From assembly GCA_965221785.1 (NCBI GenBank), contig CBDCSR010000003.1:1550001-1614000 (forward strand): a DNA stretch of 64,000 nt. The letters run 5' to 3'. The DNA comes from BD2-11 sp965221785 (GTDB taxonomy: Bacteria; Gemmatimonadota; Gemmatimonadetes; Longimicrobiales; Gaopeijiaceae). A model generated the notes under the pieces. It made no database searches, was not told the DNA's origin, and saw nothing but the letters and a program-made list of their open reading frames with translations. Made by a program: the position numbers and the translations under genes. This document shows, piece after piece, positions 52,468-61,415 of the stretch (its first letter is position 1; each line of letters opens with the position of its first letter).

Positions 52468-54678
52468 TTACGGAGGGGACAGGACCACGCGCGCGTCGGC
52501 CGGGACGGCGCGGTCGCTGTACGCAAACAGGGGATTGACCTCGACTTCGGCGACATCGCTCCAGGTCGTGAGGCAGCCGGCCACGGCCTCGGCTGCCTGG
52601 ATGATGCCCGCGATGCAGACGGGAGGATGGCCCCGGCTTCCGGCGAGCAGGGGGCTGGCGCGCAGTTCCCCGATCATCATCTCGATGTCCCCTGGCCCTG
52701 TGGGAAGCACCCGGTGGGTGACGTCGCGCAGCACCTCCACGTCGGTACCGCCGCGGCCCACCGTCAGCATGGGGCCGAGCTGGGGGTCTCGGTATGCGCC
52801 GATGAGCACTTCGGCCGTGGGTGCGGGGAGCATCGGGGTGACCAGTACGGACCAGGCTTCCGGGGGAAGGCTTTCGGCGCGGGCGTAGGCATGCGCATTC
52901 GAGACGATCACCTCGAAGGCGCGGGCGGCGGCGGCGCCATCCGCCACGTCGAGCACCACCCCGCCGGCGTCCGACTTGTGGGTGATCCGCCGGGAGAGCA
53001 GCTTGACCGCCACCGGACACCCGAGACGCTCGGCCGCCCGGGCAGCCGCGTCTCCCGAGTCGGCGACCTCGGCGGTGGGGAAGGCCAGCCCGGTCGCCGC
53101 CAGCAGGGCGCGCGCCTCCATTTCGGTCAGGGTGACCCGCCCTTCCGCGCGGGCCGCGCGGATCGCGGGATGGGGCGGGGGGGTGGCGGCCGCGTCGGGC
53201 GGGATCGGGCCCGCCCGGGAGCTGGTCCGTGACGGTCCGACCGGGCCGATTCCCCCGGGATGGCCGTCGGGATTCCAGCGGGAAGCGCGCCTCCGTCGCG
53301 ACCCGCGCTCGAGCTCGACCGCGGCGCGGCACGCCGCCTCCAGCGACTCGATCACGGGAATGCCGGCGCTCACGAAGGCTTCCAGGGGCGGACTGTCGTG
53401 GGTCGCGTACATGGAGTGCACCACCATGGCCTTCCCGAGGGCGCGCGTCCTGGCCGCCATCGCCCTCGCGGCCAGCGTCTCGGGGGCGGTGAGGGTGTCG
53501 GAGAACCGGATCCCGTAGCCGCCGAAGAGCCCCACCACCAGGACGATCCCGACCGCCGGGTCGGGGGCGAGCACGTTCAGGGCGCGCGCGAACGCACCCG
53601 GGTCGGTGTCCGCCGCCCCCGCCACGTCCACCGGGTTGGCGACCGCGGCGGCCGGGCCCAGCACCTCCCTCAGCCGGTCGCGGGTATCGCGCGCAAGGGT
53701 CGCCAGCCGCGCCCCCGACTCTGTGATCGCGTCCACGGCCAGGGTGTTCTGCCCGCCGCCGTCCGAGAGGATGGCGATCCCGCTGCCGGAAGGCGCGGCG
53801 GGCTGCGACGCAAGCGCATGCGCGACCGCGACCAGCTGGTCGGTACGGCGCACCTCGGTCACCCCGGCCTGCGCCAACCCCGCCCGCAGGCGGTCGTACG
53901 GACCCGCGACCGCCCCGGTGTGCGACAGGGCCGCTCGGGCCCCCACGGCCGTCCGGCCCGACTTGATCACCACCACGGGCTTGCGGGGCGTGACCCGGGC
54001 GGCGGCACGCAGGAACGCGCGCGCGTCCGTGAAGCCCTCCACATGCGCGATCACCGCCCTCGTGTGCTCGTCTTCACCCAGGTACTCGAGCACCTCGCCG
54101 AACCCGACATCCACCTGGTTGCCGAGTCCGCAGCACACGGAAATCCCATCCCGCGTGCGCGCGCCGATCTCGTTCATCAGCCCGAGCGCGATGTTGCCCG
54201 ACTGCACCAGCAGCGCGATGCCCCCGGGGCGCACGCCGCGCACGCCGATGAGGTTCACTCCCTTGTGCAGGTTCATCATTCCGGAGGTGTTCGGGCCGAT
54301 CACGCGGACGCCGTGCGCGCGCGCCGCCTCGCCCAGACGGGCCTCCAGCTCGGTCCCCCGGCTGCCCGACTCGCCGAATCCCACCGCGAGCACCACCACC
54401 CCGCCCACGCCCCGCTCCCCACAGGCGCGCACCAGGTCGGGCGCCATCTCCGCAGGGGTGCACAGGACGGCCAGATCCACACCCGCCGGCAGTGCCTCCA
54501 CGGATGTGAGCAGGACGTGTCCCAGGAGACGTCCGCCGCGCGGATTCACCGCGTAGACGGGGCCCGGATACCCCGACCTGGCCAGCCCGCGCAGGATCTG
54601 GTAGCCGCGCTTTGTCGGATTGGCGCTCGCCCCTATCACCGCGATCGAAGCGGGCTCGAAAATGCGCCGAAGGGTCAT
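52468..54678 (-). CDS. Acyl-CoA synthetase, NDP-forming (ADP-forming acetyl-CoA synthetase-like)
   Basis: 736 aa. CoA-binding domain (SIAVIGASANPTKRGYQILR), succinyl-CoA-synthetase-like domain (LLVQSGNIALGLMNEI), phosphohistidine His253 in ALSHTGAVAG, a low-complexity Pro/Arg linker at about 455-505, and a C-terminal ATP-grasp domain (VAVKLLSRRITHKSDAGGVV, VEVNPLFAYS). It interconverts acyl-CoA, ADP and phosphate with acid, CoA and ATP. Paired with the enoyl-CoA hydratase gene 63 bp upstream. Confidence 0.9.
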   Translation of the reverse strand: MTLRRIFEPASIAVIGASANPTKRGYQILRGLARSGYPGPVYAVNPRGGRLLGHVLLTSVEALPAGVDLAVLCTPAEMAPDLVRACGERGVGGVVVLAVGFGESGSRGTELEARLGEAARAHGVRVIGPNTSGMMNLHKGVNLIGVRGVRPGGIALLVQSGNIALGLMNEIGARTRDGISVCCGLGNQVDVGFGEVLEYLGEDEHTRAVIAHVEGFTDARAFLRAAARVTPRKPVVVIKSGRTAVGARAALSHTGAVAGPYDRLRAGLAQAGVTEVRRTDQLVAVAHALASQPAAPSGSGIAILSDGGGQNTLAVDAITESGARLATLARDTRDRLREVLGPAAAVANPVDVAGAADTDPGAFARALNVLAPDPAVGIVLVVGLFGGYGIRFSDTLTAPETLAARAMAARTRALGKAMVVHSMYATHDSPPLEAFVSAGIPVIESLEAACRAAVELERGSRRRRASRWNPDGHPGGIGPVGPSRTSSRAGPIPPDAAATPPPHPAIRAARAEGRVTLTEMEARALLAATGLAFPTAEVADSGDAAARAAERLGCPVAVKLLSRRITHKSDAGGVVLDVADGAAAARAFEVIVSNAHAYARAESLPPEAWSVLVTPMLPAPTAEVLIGAYRDPQLGPMLTVGRGGTDVEVLRDVTHRVLPTGPGDIEMMIGELRASPLLAGSRGHPPVCIAGIIQAAEAVAGCLTTWSDVAEVEVNPLFAYSDRAVPADARVVLSPP

Positions 54679-54741
54679 TTCACAACCCCTGGAGGGATGA
54701 TCCGCACAATGCTGGCCGGCGCCCGGCTGGTTGCCACCCCA

Positions 54742-55539
54742 CTACCGACCCCGATAGTCGGGAGCCCGGCCCTCCCGGAACGCAGCCACCCCTTCGGCCC
54801 AGTCATCCGTGCGGAAGATCTTCTCCAGCGCGGCTCGCTCCCGCTCCAGCGCCTGCTCGCGCGACAGGGTGCCCGCCGGCCCGATGAGCCGCTTCGCCTC
54901 CGCGAGCGGAATCGGAGCACGACGCGCCAGGCGGGCCGCCAGCTCCCGGGCCGCGGGCAGTACCTCGTCCGCGGGCAGGGCACGGTTGACCAGCCCCATG
55001 CGGGCCGCCTCCGCTCCCGGGAAGAAGTCGCCCAGGTACACGAGCTCGCGGGCCTTCAGGACCCCGACCCGCTCGGCCAGGGTGTACACGACCCCTCCCC
55101 CCAGGAACGTGCCGAGCGCGATCTCCGGCAGCCGAAGCTTCGCTTCCTCGGCCACGATGGCGAAATCCGCCGACAGCGCCAGTTCGAGTCCCGCCCCGAT
55201 GGCGTGCCCGTTGACGGCCGCCACCACCGGCGTACCCATCGTCTGCATCAGATGGTTGGCGCGCTGGGCGGTCTGGACGTAGCGCCCCCGCTCCTCCTCC
55301 GTCATCGGAGTCTCGGCGTGCGCCTTCAGGTCCGCGCCCGCACAGAACGCCCGCCCGCTTCCGGTTATGACCACGCAGCGGATTCGGCCGTCCCCCTCCG
55401 CCGCTTCCAGCTCCGCGACCAGCTTCTCGTAAAGCGGAAGGTTGACCGCGTTCAGCCGATGTGGACGATTGAGCGTGAGCGTAAGCAGTGCGCCCTCGCG
55501 CGATGCGAGGACTTCGCGCCGCTCGGGTTCAGCAGCCAC
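54742..55539 (-). CDS. Enoyl-CoA hydratase/isomerase family protein
   Basis: 265 aa. Crotonase fold: LTLNRPHRLNAVNLPLYEKL, the oxyanion-hole AFCAGADLKAHAET, VAAVNGHAIGAGLELALSAD, FLGGGVVYTLAERVG. Catalytic Glu could not be assigned from position alone, so hydratase versus isomerase is open. Likely in one transcript with the acyl-CoA synthetase (63 bp), suggesting acid or amino-acid catabolism through CoA esters. Confidence 0.9.
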   Translation of the reverse strand: MAAEPERREVLASREGALLTLTLNRPHRLNAVNLPLYEKLVAELEAAEGDGRIRCVVITGSGRAFCAGADLKAHAETPMTEEERGRYVQTAQRANHLMQTMGTPVVAAVNGHAIGAGLELALSADFAIVAEEAKLRLPEIALGTFLGGGVVYTLAERVGVLKARELVYLGDFFPGAEAARMGLVNRALPADEVLPAARELAARLARRAPIPLAEAKRLIGPAGTLSREQALERERAALEKIFRTDDWAEGVAAFREGRAPDYRGR

Positions 55540-55599
55540 GATGCCGGCTCCGCTCGCGTCCGCGACAAAAGACCGTTCGCGCAGATTCCCGTATGCTCA

Positions 55600-57315
55600 T
55601 CACGGTGCCCGTGCCTCCAGGGTAGCCTCCGCCCCAACGGAAGCCCTTGCTTCCGCGGCCGCCCCCGCCTCGAAAGCCGTCCCGCCGCGCACCAGCGCGC
55701 GTCCCGCCAACGCCATCGTCGCCTCCCCGTCCCGGATGGCGAACGTTCCGTTCACGAGCACATGCACGGTGCCCTCCGAGTATTGGTGCGGATCCTCGTA
55801 CGTAGCCATGTCCCGCACCGCGTCCAGCCGCAGCACTGTGATGTCGGCGAAGTATCCCTCGCGCAGGTAGCCCCGTTCGGGCCATTCAAGGAAATCGGCG
55901 GCCAGCCCGGTCATGGAGCGCACCGCGAAGGGCAGGGTGATGAGCCCTTCGTCCAGCACAAGGTCGCGGATCTTCTTAGAGAACGACCCGAATGCGCGGG
56001 GGTGGGTAATCGGCCGGGTCGGCCCCGGATCGCGCCCGTCGGTACAGGTCATCATCCAGTCGAGCTGCGCCAGGTAGCGCACGTTCTCGATGTCGTAGAG
56101 ACCGAGGTTCATCACCGCGGCGTTCCCTTCGCGCAGGATGTGGCGGGCCGCGGCAGAAGGCTGCAAGCTGAGTTCGTCGGCTACCTCCTGGAGCGTCCTG
56201 CCGTTCAGTTCGGGCCGCCGGTCGGCGAACAGAAGGCGATCGGCCCCGCCCCGGATGGTGAGCATCTCGAGCGTCTGGCGGTCGATCACCTGAACCGTGT
56301 CGGGGTCGTCGAAGCGCCGCAGCATCGCCGTGTCGCCCCCCGCCACGAACCAGCTCGGGATCGTATACGAGCGCAGGTTGGACTGGGTCGCGGTGTAGGA
56401 GTGATGCGCGCCGGCGACCTGGACTCCGCGCGCCCGCGCCGCCTCGATCAGCGCCGCTCCCTCCGGTGCCCGGCCGTAGTTGTGGGCCCCCTGGGCGTTG
56501 AAATGGCTGAAAATGACCTTGGTCCCCGCCTCCTCGCCGATGCGGATGCCCTCCTCGATCGACTTCAGGTAGCCGAAGGACGGATAGGTGGCGCCGAGAT
56601 CGCGGTCGTGGGTGTCGTAGATCGCCCCCGGGTACTCGGCGGCGACCCGGTTCAACTCGATCACCTCCTCGGTCTCCGCGTAGTTGCCGGGCAGGTAGAA
56701 GAGCCCGGAGGAAAGGCCGTATGCGCCTTCCTCCATGCCCTTGCGCACCAGGGCGCGCATCTCGTCCAGCTCGGCCTCGGTGGGCGCGCGGTCCGCCATC
56801 CCCAGCACCTGCCGCCGCACCCAGTTGTGGCCCACGGACAGGAAGGCGTTCACCCCGATGCCGTCCTCGGTCCACCCGGCCAGCCGGTCCGCCACGTGGG
56901 CCGAGCCGCCCCCGTCGAGCCCGAGCGCGACGGTCGTGATGCCCTGGAAGAGGAAGGCGCGTCCGTCCCGTCCGTGGTCGGCGTCGAGCTCGGCGTGCGA
57001 ATGCATGTCGATGAAGCCGGGGGCGACCACCAGCCCGCGCGCGTCGACCGTGTCCAGCGCCGTGATCCCCGCGCTCGCGGCATCCCCCAGGAAGCGGATG
57101 CGGTCACCGGCCACGGCCACGTCGGCCGTCCTCGCCTCGCGCCCCGAACCGTCCAGCACCGAGCCCCCGAGGATGAGGATGTCGGCCGGCTCCCCGCCCC
57201 CCGCGCAGGCCGCAAGCGGGAAGGCCAGGAAGGGTACGAAACGGATCGCGCGGATCCGGGAGACGGACCGGACGGGGTGAAGCGACGGGCCGGACCCGGC
57301 TGCGCGCACCTTCAT
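55600..57315 (-). CDS. N-acyl-D-amino-acid deacylase family amidohydrolase, lipoprotein
   Basis: 571 aa from ATG 57315. Lipobox FPLAACAG (Cys37). D-aminoacylase/amidohydrolase fold: VVAPGFIDMHSHAELDAD with the HxH, KVIFSHFNAQGAHNYG, GVQVAGAHHSYTATQ, LREGNAAVMNLGLYD. It deacylates N-acyl-D-amino acids in the periplasm. Could process D-amino acid conjugates from peptidoglycan or lipopeptides. Divergent from the mechanosensitive channel gene with 162 bp between. Confidence 0.87.
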   Translation of the reverse strand: MKVRAAGSGPSLHPVRSVSRIRAIRFVPFLAFPLAACAGGGEPADILILGGSVLDGSGREARTADVAVAGDRIRFLGDAASAGITALDTVDARGLVVAPGFIDMHSHAELDADHGRDGRAFLFQGITTVALGLDGGGSAHVADRLAGWTEDGIGVNAFLSVGHNWVRRQVLGMADRAPTEAELDEMRALVRKGMEEGAYGLSSGLFYLPGNYAETEEVIELNRVAAEYPGAIYDTHDRDLGATYPSFGYLKSIEEGIRIGEEAGTKVIFSHFNAQGAHNYGRAPEGAALIEAARARGVQVAGAHHSYTATQSNLRSYTIPSWFVAGGDTAMLRRFDDPDTVQVIDRQTLEMLTIRGGADRLLFADRRPELNGRTLQEVADELSLQPSAAARHILREGNAAVMNLGLYDIENVRYLAQLDWMMTCTDGRDPGPTRPITHPRAFGSFSKKIRDLVLDEGLITLPFAVRSMTGLAADFLEWPERGYLREGYFADITVLRLDAVRDMATYEDPHQYSEGTVHVLVNGTFAIRDGEATMALAGRALVRGGTAFEAGAAAEARASVGAEATLEARAP

Positions 57316-57477
57316 CGGCGAGTTCTCCGGAGGAGGAGTCCGTTTTCGCCGGGGTCCCGCCCGGGGCTGTCGGCCATGTTCCGCGAATTCGGGCGATCTG
57401 CGAGGCGGACGACCGGGACCGGGATCCGGCGGTTCGGTTGATATACGAGCAACCAATCGATTAGGCTAGGCCTTCCG

Positions 57478-58686
57478 ATGGCTGGCCCGTCCGCAACGAC
57501 CGACAGCCGGCCATCCGCGCAACCCGACTACAGCGAGGCGCGCTTGGAATTCCTTGGTTTCAGCTCCATGGACGTCGGCGAACTGTGGCGGAGGGTGCTC
57601 GACTACGCGGCCCCGCGTTGGACACCCAGCCTGCTCGCGCTCGTGCTCGCCACGGTCGGCTACTTTGTTGTCCGAGGGGTCCTGGGCCGCGCGAAGAAGC
57701 GCTGGGTGCAGCGCACCGACACCCGCCTGGACGACTACCTGGTCGAGTTCCTGCTCCGCGCCGGGCTGTTTTCGATCGTCGCCTGGGCCGTGTGGCGCCT
57801 CGTCATCATCTGGTCGATTCCGAATCAGGCCGGAACACCGCCGCTGGTCGCCAATTGGGTTCTGGCCATCTGGGTCGGGCTCCTCTTCCTCCCGCTCAGC
57901 CGCTTCATCGGCGACGTGCTCGACCTGGTCGAAGGCCGGGTCGTCGCCCGGGGAGAGACGACGCTCGACGAGACGGCGTTTCCCCTCATCAACCGAACCG
58001 TCCGCTTCATCGTCCTGGCGCTCGGAGTCGTGCTGGCCCTGGACCTGCTGGGCCTCAACATCGCACCGCTGCTGGCCGGTGCCGGCGTCATGGGCCTCGC
58101 GCTCTCGCTGGCGGCCAAGGACACGCTGTCGAACCTGATCGCGGGCGTTCTCCTCATCATGGACCGGCCCTTCAAGGTCGGGGACCGCATCGAACTCTGG
58201 ACCGCGCCAAACGAGACCGGCACCTGGGGCGATGTCATCGAGATCGGCCTGCGCGCCACCAAGATCCGCAACCCGGACAACCTCGTGATCATCGTGCCCA
58301 ACAGCCTGATCATGGTGCGCGACATCGTCAACTACACCATGTCCGGTCAGGACATTCGCCTGCGCATCCCGTTCTCCGTCGCCTACGAGTCCGACATCGA
58401 CCGCGCGAAGGTGCTGCTGATCAAAGCCGCGAAGCAGGTGCAGGGGGTGAAACTCGAGCCCGAGCCTATCGTTATCGTGCGCGGCTTCGGGCCCTCCGAC
58501 GTCCAGATCCAGCTGCGCGTCTGGATCCTCGAGGCCCGCAACCGCCGCCGCATCGCGGACGAGATCACGGGCCGGGCGGTCGCCGCCTTCGCCGACGCCG
58601 GCGTGGAGATTCCGTATCCGAAGCGGGAGCTGATCATCCACGGGGAATCGGGGCAGGCGCCTGCGGAGCTGCCGCGACCGCGGTGA
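57478..58686 (+). CDS. MscS-family mechanosensitive ion channel
   Basis: 402 aa. About four N-terminal helices, pore helix region LDLLGLNIAPLLAGAGVMGL then ALSLAAKDTLSNLIAGVLLI, beta domain (PFKVGDRIELWTAPNETGTW) and a C-terminal alpha/beta domain. Releases solutes on hypo-osmotic stress. Start ATG 57478; no close Shine-Dalgarno. The S9 peptidase starts 110 bp further on. Confidence 0.9.
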   Translation: MAGPSATTDSRPSAQPDYSEARLEFLGFSSMDVGELWRRVLDYAAPRWTPSLLALVLATVGYFVVRGVLGRAKKRWVQRTDTRLDDYLVEFLLRAGLFSIVAWAVWRLVIIWSIPNQAGTPPLVANWVLAIWVGLLFLPLSRFIGDVLDLVEGRVVARGETTLDETAFPLINRTVRFIVLALGVVLALDLLGLNIAPLLAGAGVMGLALSLAAKDTLSNLIAGVLLIMDRPFKVGDRIELWTAPNETGTWGDVIEIGLRATKIRNPDNLVIIVPNSLIMVRDIVNYTMSGQDIRLRIPFSVAYESDIDRAKVLLIKAAKQVQGVKLEPEPIVIVRGFGPSDVQIQLRVWILEARNRRRIADEITGRAVAAFADAGVEIPYPKRELIIHGESGQAPAELPRPR

Positions 58687-58734
58687 TGTAATTGACAGAG
58701 TAAAAACTGCGATGAGTTACCCATAATGACGAAC

Positions 58735-58752
58735 TACTCAACGCAATGAGTA
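58735..58752. promoter_or_regulatory. Inverted repeat in an AT-rich region upstream of S9 peptidase gene
   Basis: TACTCA (58735-58740) / TGAGTA (58747-58752) with 6-nt centre, in AT-rich DNA. A related GCGATGAGT occurs at 58709 and GCAATGAGT at 58743 (34 bp apart). TTGACA at 58692-58697 is a perfect -35 hexamer, but a TAAT-like -10 lies 24 nt further on, which is too far. Probably regulates the peptidase. Confidence 0.45.
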
Positions 58753-58796
58753 TTTATCCGCAGCGTACCGAGTAAACGGAAGTGGAGGAGCAGCTG

Positions 58797-60854
58797 ATGA
58801 GACGTTCACGCACCGCAACCCGGATGGCCGCCGTCGCCGCCGTCGCCGCGGCAGGATTCGCCGCTTTGGCCATCGCCACCCCCGTGGCCGCCCAGGAGCG
58901 GCTCTCGCTCACGCACTACCTGGACATGGAGAGCGTGTCCGATCCGCGCATCTCCCCGGACGGGGAGCGCATCGTCTATACCCGCGGCTGGGTCGACACG
59001 CAGGCCGACCGCCGCGAATCGTCGCTCTGGATCATGAACGCCGACGGCTCCCGCGCCCGTCACCTCATCGACGGCAGCGGCGCCCGCTGGTCGCCCGACG
59101 GCACGCGCATCCTCTTCACCGCGCGCGGCGAGCCCAGCGGCTCCCAGCTCTTCGTCCGCTGGATGGACGACGAGGGCGCAGTCAGCCAGATCACGCGGCT
59201 GGAGAACGGGCCGTCGGGGCCGCAGTGGTCCCCCGACGGCGAGTGGATCGCCTTCACCAGCCGGGTGCCCGACCGGGCCGACTTCGCCGGCGTCGAGCTT
59301 CCGCGCCGCCCGGAGGGGGCCCAGTGGGTGCGCGAGCCCAAGGTGGTGGAGCGGGCGGGCTACAAGCGCGACCGGCAGGGATACGTCGACACCGGCTGGA
59401 CCCATGTCTTCGTGGTTCCCGCGGAGGGGGGCACCGCGCGCCGGCTGACCGACGGGGACTGGAACCATTCCGGCATCCAGTGGAGCCCCGACGGCAGCGA
59501 GATCTACTTCACCTCATACCGGGAGGAGGACTGGGACCGCCCGGAGCACTGGCAGGAGTCGGAGATCTACGCCGTTTCGGTGACAAGCGGCGACATCCGC
59601 CGGCTGACCGACCGGCGGGGTCCCGACGGCGGCCCCGTTCCGTCCCCCGACGGCTCGCTGATCGCCTACACCGGGATCGACGCCCACCGCGACACATATC
59701 GCAACCAGAGGATCCACCTGATGAACCGCGACGGCTCCGGCTCGCGCGTCATCTCCGGTGACTACGACCGGCAGGTCGGAGGCATGATGTGGGCGCCCGA
59801 CGGCAGCGGCCTCTACTTCAACGTGCGCCGCGACGGCTACGCCCAGCTTCACTTCGTTGCCGTCGATGGCGGGGTGACGCAGCTCACCTCCGGCGAGCAC
59901 CTCTTCGCCATGTCGTCGTTCTCGGATGACGGCTTGGGTGTCGGTGTGATTTCGGACGCGCATGAGCCGGGCGACGTCTACCGCTTCGAGCTCGACAGCC
60001 CGGACGAGACACGGCGCCTCACCGACGTGAACGCGGATGTTCTGGCGTACGTCGAACTGGGTGAAGTCGAGGAAATCTGGTACGACTCGGAGGCCGATTT
60101 CCGCATCCAGGGATGGATCGTGAAGCCGCCCGACTTCGACCCGTCGCGTATCTACCCCATGATGCTCGTGATCCACGGCGGCCCGCACAGCATGTACAAC
60201 GGCGGCTTCAACTTCGCCTTCCAGGAGCACGCCGCCAACGACTACGTGGTGCTCTACACCAACCCGCGCGGCAGCACCGGCTACGGCACCGATTTCGCAA
60301 ACGCCATCAACCACGACTATCCCGGGGCCGACTTCCCGGACCTGATGGCCGGGGTCGACGAGATGCTCGACCGCGGGTACGTGGACGAGGCCAACCTCTT
60401 CGTCTACGGCTGCTCGGGCGGCGGCATCCTCACCAGCTACATCGTGGGCAACACCGACCGCTTCACGGCGGCGTCGGCCAACTGCCCCATCGTGAACTGG
60501 ATGTCGGCGATGGGCACCTCGGACGCCATCAGCTACACGCGCACCTTCGAGAAGCCCTTCTGGGAGGATCCGGCGGAGTGGATCGACCGCTCATCCATCT
60601 TCTACGTCGGCAACGTGACCACGCCGACCATGCTCCTGACCGGGGAGATGGACCTGCGCACCCCCATGGGCCAGACCGAGGAGTTCTACCAGGCGCTGCA
60701 GTACGTGGGCGTGCCCACTGTCATGATCCGCTTCCAGGAGGAGTGGCACGGAACCAGCTCGCGGCCTTCCAACTTCCTGCGCACACAGCTATACCTGCGC
60801 AAGTGGTTCGAGAAGTGGGGGACGCACAAGGCACCGGTGACACAGGACGGGTAG
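58797..60854 (+). CDS. S9-family prolyl oligopeptidase / dipeptidyl aminopeptidase
   Basis: 685 aa from ATG 58797 with GGAGGAGC upstream. Signal peptide about residues 1-33 (TPVAAQ). Repeated WD40-like TolB propeller motifs (ISPDGERIVYTRGW, WSPDGTRILFTARG, WSPDGEWIAFTSRV), then the alpha/beta hydrolase domain with Ser540 (YGCSGGGILTSY), Asp619 (GEMDLRTPMG) and His651 (EEWHGTSSRPSN). Cleaves peptides in the periplasm. Confidence 0.93.
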   Translation: MRRSRTATRMAAVAAVAAAGFAALAIATPVAAQERLSLTHYLDMESVSDPRISPDGERIVYTRGWVDTQADRRESSLWIMNADGSRARHLIDGSGARWSPDGTRILFTARGEPSGSQLFVRWMDDEGAVSQITRLENGPSGPQWSPDGEWIAFTSRVPDRADFAGVELPRRPEGAQWVREPKVVERAGYKRDRQGYVDTGWTHVFVVPAEGGTARRLTDGDWNHSGIQWSPDGSEIYFTSYREEDWDRPEHWQESEIYAVSVTSGDIRRLTDRRGPDGGPVPSPDGSLIAYTGIDAHRDTYRNQRIHLMNRDGSGSRVISGDYDRQVGGMMWAPDGSGLYFNVRRDGYAQLHFVAVDGGVTQLTSGEHLFAMSSFSDDGLGVGVISDAHEPGDVYRFELDSPDETRRLTDVNADVLAYVELGEVEEIWYDSEADFRIQGWIVKPPDFDPSRIYPMMLVIHGGPHSMYNGGFNFAFQEHAANDYVVLYTNPRGSTGYGTDFANAINHDYPGADFPDLMAGVDEMLDRGYVDEANLFVYGCSGGGILTSYIVGNTDRFTAASANCPIVNWMSAMGTSDAISYTRTFEKPFWEDPAEWIDRSSIFYVGNVTTPTMLLTGEMDLRTPMGQTEEFYQALQYVGVPTVMIRFQEEWHGTSSRPSNFLRTQLYLRKWFEKWGTHKAPVTQDG

Positions 60855-60869
60855 GGCGGAAAGAGCTGT

Positions 60870-61268
60870 TCAGTCGCCCGGGGACTCGATCGTCAGGATC
60901 CGGATGACGCCGTTCTCGGCGCGCTCACCGTACAACGCGGCGGCCGCCTCTCCCTTGATGACCTCGATGCTCTCGATGTCGTCCGGGTTCAGGGAGCTGA
61001 GTCCCGCGCTGCCCGCCTCGAGCTCGACGCCGTCGACGAAGATCAGCGGTGCGGCTCCGTCTCCGAGCGCGCCCCTGATTTGAATCGCTCCCGGACTGTC
61101 GGACCCGTCCGCGTTGACTGCCGCCTCGGGATCCGCCAGCACGTCGAGGAGCGCATCGTCGAGAGCGGTGGGGGCCTCGGTATCGCAGGCAATCACTACC
61201 GCGACCAGGGTCAGGCCGGCCAGCGTCACCGCGAGCAGCGGGTTCCGAGTCAGTTTCGTTGCAGCCAT
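60870..61268 (-). CDS. TonB plug-like lipoprotein, duplicated tail of the M56 gene
   Basis: 132 aa. Lipobox AVVIACDTEA (Cys28). The core VDGVELEAGSAGLSSLNPDD then IESIEVIKGEAAAALYGERA is a short TonB-plug-like motif seen in SusC-like receptors. The first 60 residues repeat residues 261-319 of the M56 protein downstream (LAGLTLVAVVIACDTEAPTA versus LAGLTLAAVVIACDANAPTA). So this gene arose from a partial copy. A free plug without barrel or signal of TonB receptors; function unknown. Confidence 0.75.
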   Translation of the reverse strand: MAATKLTRNPLLAVTLAGLTLVAVVIACDTEAPTALDDALLDVLADPEAAVNADGSDSPGAIQIRGALGDGAAPLIFVDGVELEAGSAGLSSLNPDDIESIEVIKGEAAAALYGERAENGVIRILTIESPGD

Positions 61269-61400
61269 AACCTCAGTCTCCGTTCGAGGGAGTGCGTGGA
61301 TTCCATGAGAGGTGGTACAAACACCCGCCGGGTCGCGACGCGATGGCGAGCCGATGGCAATACGATAGCCCTCGATGACTCTGCAAGCGATGCCGCTGAC
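61269..61400 (-). pseudogene. Decayed remnant of the M56 gene segment before the duplicated lipoprotein
   Basis: On the minus strand this matches the M56 gene just before its tail: CTCCCTCGAACGGAGACTGA and GCCATCGG are common to both. After CTGAGGTT one base is lost, so the M56-like frame and the start of the small lipoprotein differ. It shows the duplication began within the M56 coding region and has since lost the frame. Confidence 0.65.
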
Positions 61401-61415
61401 TGGTCGGGAAGGAGA

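Noticed and set aside
53260..57441. 1393-codon plus-strand frame
   Set aside because: Antisense to acyl-CoA synthetase, enoyl-CoA hydratase and deacylase genes, which carry all motifs.
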